Source: Rostratula benghalensis (taxonomy: Eukaryota > Chordata > Aves > Charadriiformes > Rostratulidae). Taken from it: a stretch of DNA of 64,000 nucleotides. Position 1 is the first letter of the stretch. The number at the start of each line of letters is the position of its first letter. Positions 37,001 to 48,095 of the stretch are shown in pieces. Location of the stretch: NCBI GenBank assembly GCA_013399305.1, contig VXAI01000019.1:6054517-6118516 (forward strand), given 5' to 3'. The position numbers and the translations under genes were made by a program. The notes under the pieces were generated by a model. That model had not been told where the DNA came from and did not search any database. It was given only the letters and a program-made list of their open reading frames with translations.

Positions 37001-38406
37001 GTAAGCATATTGCAAGATGAAGGCTGAAAAAGAATATGCTTTGCAGTGCACATACTTCCTCCAGTGCCTCCTTTTCTAAATTAAAATTGCTTTATATTTT
37101 ATGCTTTAACTAGAGGTAGGAAGTATAATGTATAGTGTATTATCCTGGAACCTGAAAAGGCAATGAACATTCATTAACTGGGGGGAGGGAGGGCTGGTGA
37201 TGATGATGATGATTTATCTTGCAGTAGTATTATTATTTTTACAAATTGAAGGAATAATAAGAAGGTTTCACTACACATCTCAAAACATCTTGACAACTAT
37301 TTCAGTGTTTCAGCTTGAGACACGAAACAGCATAGAAATTAGGAAATAATTAGAACTGAAATTCCATTTTGCCAATTTGTCTGATATATGAATATATATA
37401 TCTTAAAAAGTCACACCTTTCCCAAACAGCATAGAGACTCAAGGCCTACAATTCCAAAGCCACAACTCACAATATGCTTTAGGACCAGAATGTGTAGACA
37501 ATCTGAAGGAGATGGGTAGATGTCCCTCCAGCCACATGCAGAAGGCTTTCCTCTGCCTTTCCCCACATTTCCCATTAAATGCCTAAGTTACTTCCTGGAA
37601 AAGAAAAGGGAAAAGACACCCCACTCCCCTCGTCCCTCCTGTTATCAAAGTAAAATATTCTTTACTGCCACTAAAATCTACACACTTCAAAAATAGACAT
37701 AGGACAGGACAGGATGTGGTGAGATGATGCTACTGTGTCAAGGTTAATGATGTCAACTGGAATTCTGGTCTGAGTTATAAAATATTCTCAGCTGTGGAGA
37801 CCCCCAGACTTTATGCTGCTTGCACTCTCACCAAAACCCAAATACTGGGCACTTCAGATTGTATAAGGCATTTTCTTGTTCCATCTATGTTCTTTTTTTT
37901 TTTTTTTTTTTTTTTAATAAAAACATAGGAGGTGCACATTTCATGTCAGGGAAAGGCTTACTCCTGTAATTTTTGACCAAAACCCACTATTCTTGTAGAA
38001 ACAAACACCACGTGTATACAGATACACCAATTAATTCAGAAGCAGAGCTCACTCTGGGAATCTGGAGGAAATGAATCAGAGTAATCACAGAGACTATAGT
38101 GAGGATGCTCTTTGCCAGCTGCTCAGAAGCACAGATACATATGAAGGATCCTTCAGGTTGGTACATTAATTGAACCGAACATTCCTTGATGCCTGCTGTT
38201 TCAGTATTGCTACAGAAACACGTGAAACTCTTCCCAACACTCACACTTCACAGTCTTTGTTCTTGAGACCACCAAGGTCTGCCACGTTAAGTCATGTTTT
38301 TCATTTGCCACGAGAAATCAACTTGTAGGAAGCCTCAGACGTGCATGGTTATTAGAACTGCTGGCTGACTGGGTCCTGATCTGGTTTTTACTAAGTCCTT
38401 ACTATT
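34091..38406. other. AT-rich non-coding stretch
   Basis: No gene or transposon recognised. Simple features are a short CA repeat (35575-35588), a TGA/ATG repeat (37196-37212), a T23 run at 37893-37915 and three AGGAC-like units near 37701-37714. Open frames are short, AT-driven and without domains. Confidence 0.55.
37893..37915. repeat. T23 homopolymer
   Basis: Twenty-three T followed by aataaaaac. On the reverse strand this reads as an A run, but there is no retroposed gene sequence beside it. Confidence 0.95.
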
Positions 38407-38832
38407 ATCATAGAATCACAGAATTCTAGAATAGTTTGGGTTGGAAGGGACCTTAAAGATCATCGAATTCCAACCCTGCCTGCCCTGGGCAAGGACACCT
38501 CCCACCAGACCAGGTTGATCAAAGCCCCATCCAGCCTGGCACCTCCAAGGACAAGGGAGCCACAGCTTCTCTGGGCAACCAGGCTCAGTGTCTCACCACC
38601 CTCACAGCAAAGGATTTAATTCTGAAATCTAATCTAAATCTCCTTTCTTTCAGTCAAAACCATTACCCCTCACGCTATCACTCCATTCTCTGATCAGGAT
38701 TCCCTCCCCATCTTTCCCGTAGTCCCTTTAGGGGCTCTAAGGTCTCCCTGGAGCCTTCTTTTCTCCAGGCTGAACCCCCCCCAGCTCTCTCAGCCTGTCC
38801 TCACAGCAGAGGGGTTCCAGCACACACAGCAT
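38407..38832 (-). mobile_element. CR1 LINE 3' fragment, subfamily C
   Basis: The plus strand begins tcatagaatcacagaattct, then ggttggaagggaccttaaag, ctgccctgggcaaggacacc, gccccatccagcctggcacc, cacagcttctctgggcaacc, ctccccatctttcc and ctctctcagcctgtcctcac. It is a reverse-oriented, 5'-truncated tail of about 425 bp, of the same subfamily as 30847-31262. Small deletions relative to that copy are visible around 38550. Confidence 0.95.
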
Positions 38833-40952
38833 CAATTCTCAAAAACGAGATCATTGTTCTCAAGCCATCAAGCAGAAGCGGCAAAACTTACTTCCCTCTT
38901 GCTCAGAAATTCATCTTAGCTTACCCTTTTAACCTTACCAAATAATACTAAGCACTTTCACTACCCTCATCCACACGTCTTTCAATTTATTTTCAAATCC
39001 ATGTCTTAGGCATATTGATAGTGTCCATCATTGAGTCTTAACTGCCAGCAGCTCTAAAATTTTCCTGATTTTTAAAAATCAAACCTTGGAGAATGTATTG
39101 GGTTGGTTTTAATTTAAACAAACACAATTATATTTCAGTATGTTAAGAATTAATATAGATATGAACCAGTATTTGCAGTCATGGTGATTTATTTTGACAG
39201 GCCACTTTGCTTTGATATGGACTGAATATATAAAAGTCATGGAAGGGATTTTCATTCCAGTATCACAGTAAGAAACTGTTATGTGATTTACAGTAACAGT
39301 CTCATTCAAATTTAACTAACAGCTACATAAATATACTTCACTCTAAAGAAGTGAAAAATATATTTACTATAGTCGCTGAAGATTCTGCAGAAACTTAGAA
39401 ATTCAAGATCCTGTCCTGATTGTTCCATTATGATCAGGTTTACCTAAACTGCTACCTTCAGTCTATCAAAATCAGCACAGGATTGCCATAGGCTATCTAT
39501 AGATATAGATAATGTGCATACCAGTAGACGAGACTTAAGAGTACAGCTGAACAAATTCCCTTATTTATTTATAAATTTTAAGAAATGTGTATTATCACTC
39601 ATATTGTAAGGAAACACTGTTCTTGGTATTTTTATATTCAACCACCAGTAATTCTGGTTCCTATTTAAAAATGCAGTCTTAGTATAAGCATCAGGATCAC
39701 TAGACAGATCTTTTTTTTTTTTAAATGCCCAACGCAAATGGCCAAGTGTCTTTTGAGATAAGCTGAAATCACTGATATCATTAGGGGCGTGCTATTCAGT
39801 AGCTTAAAGAAGGCAGAAAAACTCTCAGAGATAGCAACTGGAGAAAGTAGGTGGTCAGATAGGAGGTAATTGTGGTGAAGGATTACGGTGAAAAAGTGTT
39901 AATTTGGTAATATACAGGTCAATCAGCACGGATTTTCTTGCTATGCGCTCTGAGGATTTTATTCTTTGAACTGTTAGCTTCAATTATTGTAAGGGCAAAC
40001 ACCAGTTAAGAAAGGTATGAGTTAAAATGTGGGGGGGGAAAAAAACCCCAGTGAATTATCCTGAATGAAGATGATCTTGTAAAATGCCAGAATACTCCAT
40101 TTATTTTAAAAAAATTAAATAAAGAAACAGAAACAAATTCTAATCTGAATGCTTTAAGGACCTAGGGGCCACAAACAGTGGGATTTATTCCCATTTGCCT
40201 TCCCCTCTGCCTTTTCCTCAGTAGCAGTCTATTACCCATGCTCAAAAATGTGGCAGGAGCCCCAAGTTCAACTACAATTTTGCCCCTCACAACACGACAA
40301 GAACGGTGCCTGCACCACATCCTCAACACCTTGCACAAGGTCACGGGGATTCGTACGGAACAAGCTTTCTTGGAGGGCTCAGTCTGATGTCGTCTAATGT
40401 ACCCTCTCAAAACAGGGGAGCCTGAAACAAGACATCACCTTGAGGAGGAAGGCAGGAGAAGCTGGACCTTGTAAAGGGAAAGCAGAGTCTCTGAGGAAAA
40501 GAGTTTGACTGGTGCATTCCTAAGCACCCCTTGCTGGCTACAGTCAGTCACGAACTTGTCACTCGCTGTAAATGCAGCGTCCTTTTACTGACACCGTCTC
40601 CAGACGGGGGAAAAAAAAAACAAAACCCAAACATACTGATGGCCACTCTCAAAGGATGAGCTGTTTTAAAAATATTTATAAAAAAATAAATAAACAAGAC
40701 TACCAGCTTTTCTGATGTAAAGTGCCAAGTGTTTCAAAAAGGCAGGCAGTTGCGGAGCGTATCGCTCCTGTTCCTCACCCTAGCATTTTGACAGGCTCTT
40801 CAAAACCTGTTGATAAAACTTAGACTAAGCTTCATCCTAAACTAAGTCACAACAGAGGAAGTAATATCATAGTGGGGTATAGATATTAAGGAAATAAATG
40901 CGTTTCCGGTCTTGTTAATGGACTAAATGAGAGATCAAGACTACTATTTCCT
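38833..40952. other. non-coding stretch, nothing recognised
   Basis: AT-rich sequence with a T run at 39712-39721, a G8 run near 40031 and A-rich tracts near 40612-40630 and 40680. The paired sense and antisense frames at 40162-40410 have no domain. No gene or dispersed repeat was supported. Confidence 0.55.
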
Positions 40953-41148
40953 AAAATCACAGAAAGTTGGAAGGGACCTTCAAGATCATCAAGTCCAACC
41001 ATTAACCTATCCCTGCCAGAACCATCTCTAAACCATGTCCCTCACCACCATGCCTACCCATCTTTTAACTCCCTCCAGGGCTGGTGACCCTACAACTTCC
41101 CTGGGCAGCATCTTCCAATGCTTGACAACCCTTTCATTTTGGGAAAAT
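40953..41148 (-). mobile_element. CR1 LINE 3' fragment, subfamily B
   Basis: Plus-strand text aaaatcacagaaagttggaa, gggaccttcaagatcatcaa, gtccaaccattaacctatcc, ctaaaccatgtccctcacca, then ccctccagggctggtgaccc and cttccctgggcagcatcttc. It is a short reverse-oriented tail of about 195 bp. The cue accatgtccctca groups it with 10023-10362. Confidence 0.92.
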
Positions 41149-42817
41149 GAAGTGGTGTTCAGGTAGAATTTATCTATTCAGAGCCAAGACAGATGTTCAT
41201 AAAAACCATACCTCATTCCTTAGACACTTCAGATACAGCAAGCACCTACAGTTTTGCTACCCCACGTCTCTTTGGTTATTACCATCTCACCAGTGGGGCA
41301 TCCCTTCCCATTTCCAAGGACACACTGGCAAGTGGGCATCATCTTATTTCCATGGAAAGGAGCCCTGGTTGTCTGAGCTTGCTCCATGAAACGGTTATGC
41401 TTTTTTACACATAAAAGGAGAAAGAACTACCTAAACAAGGGTTTCAGTGTTTTCCCCATAATTATTGATGAATGCTGCTGTAGAGCCAGCATAGCAGTGG
41501 ACTTGGGAGATTAGAGGTTTGTTCCAATTATTTTAGAACTGGCTGATACATCCATCTATTGCTCTGATCCTGCCTTTTTCTTATAATAGGCAATTGTTAT
41601 TTTTTAAAAAAATCTGTGGTACTGTTTTACCTTTCTCCTTCAGATAAGCTATCATACATAATAAAAGCCCTTTCAAAAAAGCAGCAGAGTATAAAGATTT
41701 GTGCACAAGAAACCCTTCTGTTTTCAAAATTATAATTTCCTGTGCTTGCAAGTCCTGGTAGCTCTGCAACATGGTTTCCTCATATTTGGGAGACGTGGAG
41801 TTTCAACTTTAGAACACAGAAGAACTTTTCAAAAATCCTGCAGTAATCCTTTCCTCAATGCCCAATTTAAAAAAAAAAAACACCACAGAATCTTAAAACA
41901 AACCATTTATGAACTTTGAGTAAATCACCTGAGCTATTCTAAAGCTTGGAGTATGGTAACAGAAATACTGACTGAAATTAGGTTTTGGCATATGAAGTAG
42001 AAGTACGCCTTCAATCTACAGTAATTGAATTTACAGCTTAGTTGATTGGATATAGTATTTTAACATCATTTTGGAGGTTTAAGAATTGCAAGAGCGACAA
42101 CCCTCCGGGTATTTTGATCACTAGCACACAAGCATGTAACATACTTTGTGTTCAAGGGGAACCTTTATCCAGGATGCAAAGCTGGTGCTGAATTATAATC
42201 ACCTTCAAAAAGAATGCAAGCCTGTGGGTATTAAGCTTTGCACTCACCGAGCTCAACCAAAAAGATTTATGCAATCTACTCTGGGACCTGACATTTATTC
42301 ATACAGTAGATCTGATAAGTGCATTCTGAGACCTTGAAGTTTATTCTCATCAGAAGTTTTGCATTTAAGGACTCAACCGGTAGACCTTTTTACTGCTGAT
42401 CAAAAGCACTTCATTATGAGCTCAAGCACAAACACTGTACAAGCACATAATAAAGAAAAAAGAAAAAGGAAAGGGAAAAGGAAAAGGGAAAAGAGGAAAG
42501 AGAGAAAAGGGAAAACCTTATACTTCTGAAAATAAAAGTGAATCTTGAAAGCCTAAAAATAATCTCTGATGTTTTAGGTAGCAGTAAAGATTTTCTTTGC
42601 ATTTGCTTATCTGGAAGTAGTTTGTCAGATATATTTGCTTTTCAGTCCCAGGCTATATAAATGACAGAAGACACCTGACTCAAAAGACAATATGCTGTAT
42701 TTTTTCTTAATTTTATGGCAGCCTTTGAATCAGAAAGTTAATTTAGCACAAACCAGCGTTGTCCAAACAAAATGAAGATCAACAATATCATGATTAAGCT
42801 AAAAGAAAACAATTAGC
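41149..42817. other. non-coding stretch with a purine tract
   Basis: No gene recognised. The notable simple sequence is a purine-rich GGAAAA-type tract at 42453-42516. An A12 run lies near 41869. Short open frames here have no recognisable product. Confidence 0.55.
42453..42516. repeat. GGAAAA-type purine tract
   Basis: Imperfect repeats of gaaaagg and gggaaaa over about 64 bp, purely A and G on the plus strand apart from the flanks. It is similar in kind to the GGGAA tract at 28362-28541 but shorter and resolved. Confidence 0.9.
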
Positions 42818-43522
42818 AGTTAACCAATCATCCAGACCAGTTATGAAGGTGTTGAACAGGGCTGGAATCAGTATTGACCCCTGAGGTTCACCACTAGCTA
42901 CTGCCTCCAACAAGACTTTGTGTCACTGATCACAACCCCCTGGGCCTGGCCTGTCAACCTTTTGTAATTCCACCTTGCTGTCTGCTCATCCAGCCCACAC
43001 TTGTACAGGCTGGCTACGAAAATGTTATTGGACACAATGGTGAAAGCTTTCCTGAAGTCCAAGTAGACAATATCCACTGCTCTTCCCTCATCCACCAAAA
43101 ATGTCACTTCACCGTAGGAACTGATCAGGCTGGAAATACCCGATTCCTCCTGTGAATTAAGGCCAAGTAACAATGGCATCAGCCACCTCCATCAGCTTTA
43201 GTGGATGGTTCCCACCAGGGCCCATGGACTTACATATGTCCAGTTTGCTAAATTATCCCCTGACCTGATCCTCTTCCACCAAGAGGACATCTTCCTTCTT
43301 CCAGACATCCCCCGTGGTTTCCAGCAGGGATTGCTGAGGGCTGTTTTAACTAGTAAGGACTGTTGGTGGCCTTCAGTACCTCAGCCCTTCCCATGCTCTG
43401 TGTCACCCATGCTCCTGCCCCGGTCAGCAGCAGGTTTGTGCTCTCTCTCATCCTTCTTCTACTTACAGAAGCCCTTCTCATTGCATTTGACATCACCCAC
43501 CAGATTCAATTCCAGCATGAAC
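42818..43522 (-). mobile_element. CR1 LINE ORF2 fragment (reverse-transcriptase region)
   Basis: Reverse-strand CR1 body rather than tail. Reading right to left, the 5' part (43522-43225) matches the ORF2 region in nucleotide text such as gggcccatggactt and atgtccagtttgctaaatta. The 3' part encodes VDIVYLDFRKAF (codons at about 43072-43037), then CGLDEQTARW and GQAQGVVISDTKS. These are CR1 reverse-transcriptase blocks, and YLDF carries the first catalytic aspartate. Most of the usual span between the two parts is missing near 43150-43200, and frames are broken, so the copy is dead. No 3' UTR or tail is joined to it. Confidence 0.92.
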
Positions 43523-46500
43523 AACAGCCATGACGGTCCAGATTTGATAAATTTAAATATCATATATCTATCTAGTCTAGAAATATAGACTGTTTCTTTT
43601 TTTCCTTGTGGTCACATCAAACAAGAAAAATTCTGTAGAAATGTGGCCTGTTCCGATTCATCCAACTTACACAGCTGATCATATGTGCAAGTTCCCCTGT
43701 GAGCACTTTTTAGATAGATCTGAAGAATCTGTTTGAAAAGCAAAATAAATCTCTTCCTAAGGTATGAAATGTATCATGGGAAGTTTTCACTGCTCTGAGC
43801 CATAAACTCAGGATGCTGATTTATTTTAAGTGAAGTCTTGAGTTTTTCCACTACCTCTTAAACTGCAATTTTTCCCAGAGCGCAAGTCATTTCTCACCCC
43901 TGCCTTCATGAATTCATGTTGCTTTTTATGAGAGAAGGAAATCTGTGAGTAATATCAGCTAATTTTTGGAGACGGCGAATGCCATTTTTATGGTAAGTCT
44001 GGCAGAGGCTGCTAAGAGTGCAGGAATGCAGAACAACTACAAAATCCCAATCTCATGTAACAATGCCAGACAGTAGCCATCAAGTTTCCTCAATACTCTA
44101 ATTCAGTCTTCAAGTTCAAATATTCATTATTTCTGTCAAGTGCTTATTTTGAAAGATACTTTTTTCCCCCTCTTTGATCTATGGTGCTTGTATTCTGTGC
44201 CTTATTGCTTTGATGTTTGGTGAAGAATGTAAATTGTTATTGCAGGATAGAGGACGACCATCTGAAAGAAATACATTTTGATGAATAACCTCCTAAATTA
44301 GCTCTATATAGTAATACCTACAGATTTATATTACATATTTGCATTTCTTCTTTAAAAAGGTTTTAGCTTTCAGAAAAGGTTGCTACCGGTTAATAAAACA
44401 ACTCAGCAGCTGGTCTGTAATATCTTATTTTTCATTTAAATCTGGCAATCTGGCTGGTTTTCAGCTGTATTTGGGCTTATTTGGGGAACAAAACAAAATA
44501 TGTATTTTTTAGCGGCAAAAAATCATTGCTGTGTCACCACGGCGCTGTGTTGTACTCCAATCTCAGATACAAATGGTGTTTAAATGCAACACTTTTTTCT
44601 GCTGGAAGTTGAATAATCACCAGGATAACCAATTATCACCTCTGCCATTACTCTTGACATGTGTTAGACGTATGACGTGACAATTGCTTACCATGTAGCA
44701 GGTCCTTGAGAGTGAGATTACAGAACAGAAATCAACAGTCATTTCCCACTAAATAGCAAAGGGATGCCCAAGTTTTGAAAAAGATCTCGAAATTTTACAG
44801 AGATCAGGTGCTTTAAATAAGAAAATCTGTTAGCTGAAGAAGCCCCTAGAAGGCACCAGAAGCAACTAAAGGCAGAAGTTTAGATTAATGTTAAAAAAAA
44901 AATATAAAAAATCAGAATAAAAGCAAAGCCAGAGCAAAACAAGTCCCACAGAGAACTACCAAAAAACCCACATAAAAATGCTTAAATAAATAAAAAAAAG
45001 AAGTCCTCCAAAAAACTGAAGGCCAGAGGAAATAAAGGGAGGAGGGGGGGAATGAGTTTATAAAAACATAAAAAATTGAAAGGAAAAAGCTCCACCAAAA
45101 GGCAGAAAACATGAAAAAACCTCCTATCACTGCCAATCACCACTATCAGAAAAAAAAACCAAAAACCACCCAAACACAAAAAACATACAATCAGTGAAAA
45201 AAAAAAAGGTTTTATTTTACACAACATGCAAACCCCTGCTATTTCACATGCTCTTCAAGGAAAGCAATCACCCCTCTAACTGCTGAAGTCTCTCCTTGCT
45301 GTCCTCTTGGAGTCTATTACCCCTTCCCAACTCAACAGAGGGTCTTCTCTTACATTAATTTTAGCCATACCTTAGAAATTCAAGCCCTGTGTGCTTTGGC
45401 ACTGCATCTTTTCTGCAAATACTTTCAGCAACTGCATCCCCTCTCCTTTCCAGAAAGAGCCTGGCTTGCACAAAGAGGAATGATGTGCATTTTTCTCCTG
45501 CTAAGTTATTATTTGCCCCTGATGACTTCTCCTATTTGATTATTCAATTAAATTATCTTGTTTGTGACAACACCACTGTACATCTTGATTAGCCCATATT
45601 AGAGATGAATGATTTACAAGTTAGATAAAAGTTGCCTTGGTGACAATCACCATTTTGATCACTTCCGCAGATAAGAAAAACAAGATTTGCAGGGACACGC
45701 AGTATTTTTATTCAGACAAGGGCTCTAAAAGAGCCACTGAACCAACTCAACGACTCACAGGGAGTTCAACTGGGAGTTCTTGTTCCTTTATTCCACCCTC
45801 TGCATTTCCACGTGAGCATTGCACCCCTCCAGAAACAAATGGAACTCTCTAAAACGGCAATAAAACTCAACCTGGATATTTTTCTGCCTTTTTAAAGTGT
45901 TCAGTGGCTCAGAGAAGGATTATAGAAATGCTGCAGTTAATGAAAGGGCACAGAATTGCAGTCTGGAAGCTGGGAAAGAAGAAAATAAGTGAGGGAGAGT
46001 GGGAAGAGAAGAGGAGAATGATCCCTCCTCTGTTTGGTGAGAGGGAGAACCTGTAGCTCGGGGAAAAAACACAGGCACCTGCATTACATGAACCTTCTTC
46101 AGTTCTGGCAAACACCTCTTTAACTTCTGTAATGAAGACTTAATTATATTTATAAAAAATTATGTTGTCCTGTAATCCACTATTAGAATTACCGCATTTT
46201 TACCAGTTGCAGGCTACTAAGCAGCTCTCCAGGGAAAAATCTGTTGAATTTGATGTAAGAAATCCCCCCAAATGTCATATTCTACAGCTGGAACTTCATG
46301 TTGATGGGGCTAAAGTAAACAGTTCAAAATCAATCACACCTCAGTGTGGCTCAATACAGCCTGAAGAACTTCAAAACTGGTTCATATGAACATAAGTCCC
46401 CTGGCTTATTTTTCTAAGAATACCTTCATTTTTGTTGCCTTTTTATTTTATTCCAGACTGGAAGGGTTTGCATTTGGGAAAAGGAAGGAATTATTTTAAA

Positions 46501-47859
46501 TTGAAACCAGATCACAGCCAAGAATGTAACAGCTTGTCTTGAACTATGACTTACTTTAGGTCCTGAAAAGCAAACATGTGACACCATTATCTAAAAAGTT
46601 GAATTATAACAAAACACAATGTTATACCCTTAAAGGATCTAAGATGTGTCGTTCTTTCTCTTTCATGATAAAAATGAAGAAATCCTCTAATCGAGGTCTT
46701 TGTAAGGAGAAGAAATTTGTGAAGGGAGGGGAGGTGAAGGAGTACCTTATACCTATTCATTCACCTCAGTATATGACAGCTCTTAAAAGATAATTTGGAT
46801 CAATAGAAAATATAACTGCACCATAGAAAAGACACATTTTTCTGTTCCTGCGATTACCTTCTCTACGTAATCACAGAGATCTGGGGGTTTTGGTCCTTGC
46901 ATATTACATGTATAATTCCTCTTGTAATTATTTTGAGCAATACAATGAAGTATCATCATTGATATGGAATGTACCAAGGTTACTAGCTGCATTTCAAAAA
47001 GTAAATTAACAAATCTTCAAAGAAACAAGAGGAGCTGCAATTAAAAGAACAAGCATTACATTGATGCTTGATATTCAGAGTCCTTTAAGAAATCTGACAA
47101 CGTGGTGATACTATCATTTTATCTGTCTCTCTTTAAAGTGACTTCTGTAGGATAAGGATCTTAAAAACAGTAACAGTGTTTATATATATATATATAGATA
47201 TACATGTCTATACACTGCCCTGAATGAAAACCTTGAATCACTGAAAACCAACAGAAATTATTTGCGAGCATTAAAGAAGACACAGTTTCCAAAACAATCT
47301 GTCAAATTACAAAAATCGCAGTGGCTGATAATATGATATGTTCATACTTTTGCAGAAGTCCTAAGATGAAAGATTTAGCTCAGCGTGTGTCCTTTCATGA
47401 TTAAAGTTATTTCTGTGTCTCCGAGCAGAGGCGATGAGATCAAGAAGTTGATCAAATCCTTTGATTGATGATATGGCATTTCGGCAAGAATGACCAACTG
47501 CGTGACAGGGATTATTTTGCTGATAATTCTGTAGAAGGGAATCTGGGGTCACACAGGATCACACACTCAACAAGAGCCAAAAAACATTTTACTGCTATGA
47601 AAAAGGCGATCAGATGAGGAACGACGATAGGAAAGCAGCTTGCAAGACACGTGAAATCAATCTTCCATTCTGGCTGACACTGGTAACACAGCAGGTGCTT
47701 ACTGGGAGCAATGTTAGGAACCCAGTTTTGAGAAAGATATACCTCGAAGAGTGCTAGAAAAGACAGATACAGAAAAACAAAAAGACTTGGGGGTGGGGGG
47801 GATGAATACATGAGCGAAGGGAAAGGAAATAGTCTTCATGTTCCTGTCAGACAGGGTAA
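43523..47859. other. non-coding stretch, nothing recognised
   Basis: AT-rich with A/C-rich low-complexity runs at about 44888-45205, a G8 run near 45044, a TA repeat at 47179-47196 and a G-rich spot near 47789-47800. The reverse frame 47361-47525 follows an acceptor-like site and is discussed as a weak finding. No gene was supported. Confidence 0.5.
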
Positions 47860-48095
47860 GCTTTATTGAATGTCAATTGTAACAAGAAAGACTCAAGTTA
47901 GACATTAAGAAAAATCTTCTAAACTATAATTATAGAAAAAGCATCATAATTATTTACCTGAAGTGGTTGGAGGTCTTTAAGAACAGGTTAGAAAAATGTT
48001 TGACAGGAATGACATAAGCACAGCAGATTCTGCCGTAGGCAGAAGATTAAGTGACCTCTTGAGATTCTTTCAAGCCCTATTATTCTAAGATTTAT
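47860..48095 (+). mobile_element. very old CR1 LINE 3' end
   Basis: Forward strand: caagttagacattaagaaaa, atcttctaaact, then gaagtggttggaggtcttta, agaacaggttagaaaaatgt, ttgacaggaatg, gtgacctcttgagattcttt and caagccctattattctaaga. These follow the order of an older CR1 3' end (gaggtctttaagaacaggtt, then gatgacctctcgaggtccct, then ccagccctatttctatg), but with much more divergence than other copies here. Probably an early sauropsid insertion. Confidence 0.75.

Noticed and set aside
43205..43588. Plus-strand 127-codon frame
   Set aside because: Mostly antisense to the CR1 ORF2 fragment.
47179..47196. TA repeat as an origin or promoter element
   Set aside because: A short TA microsatellite in AT-rich DNA with no supporting context.
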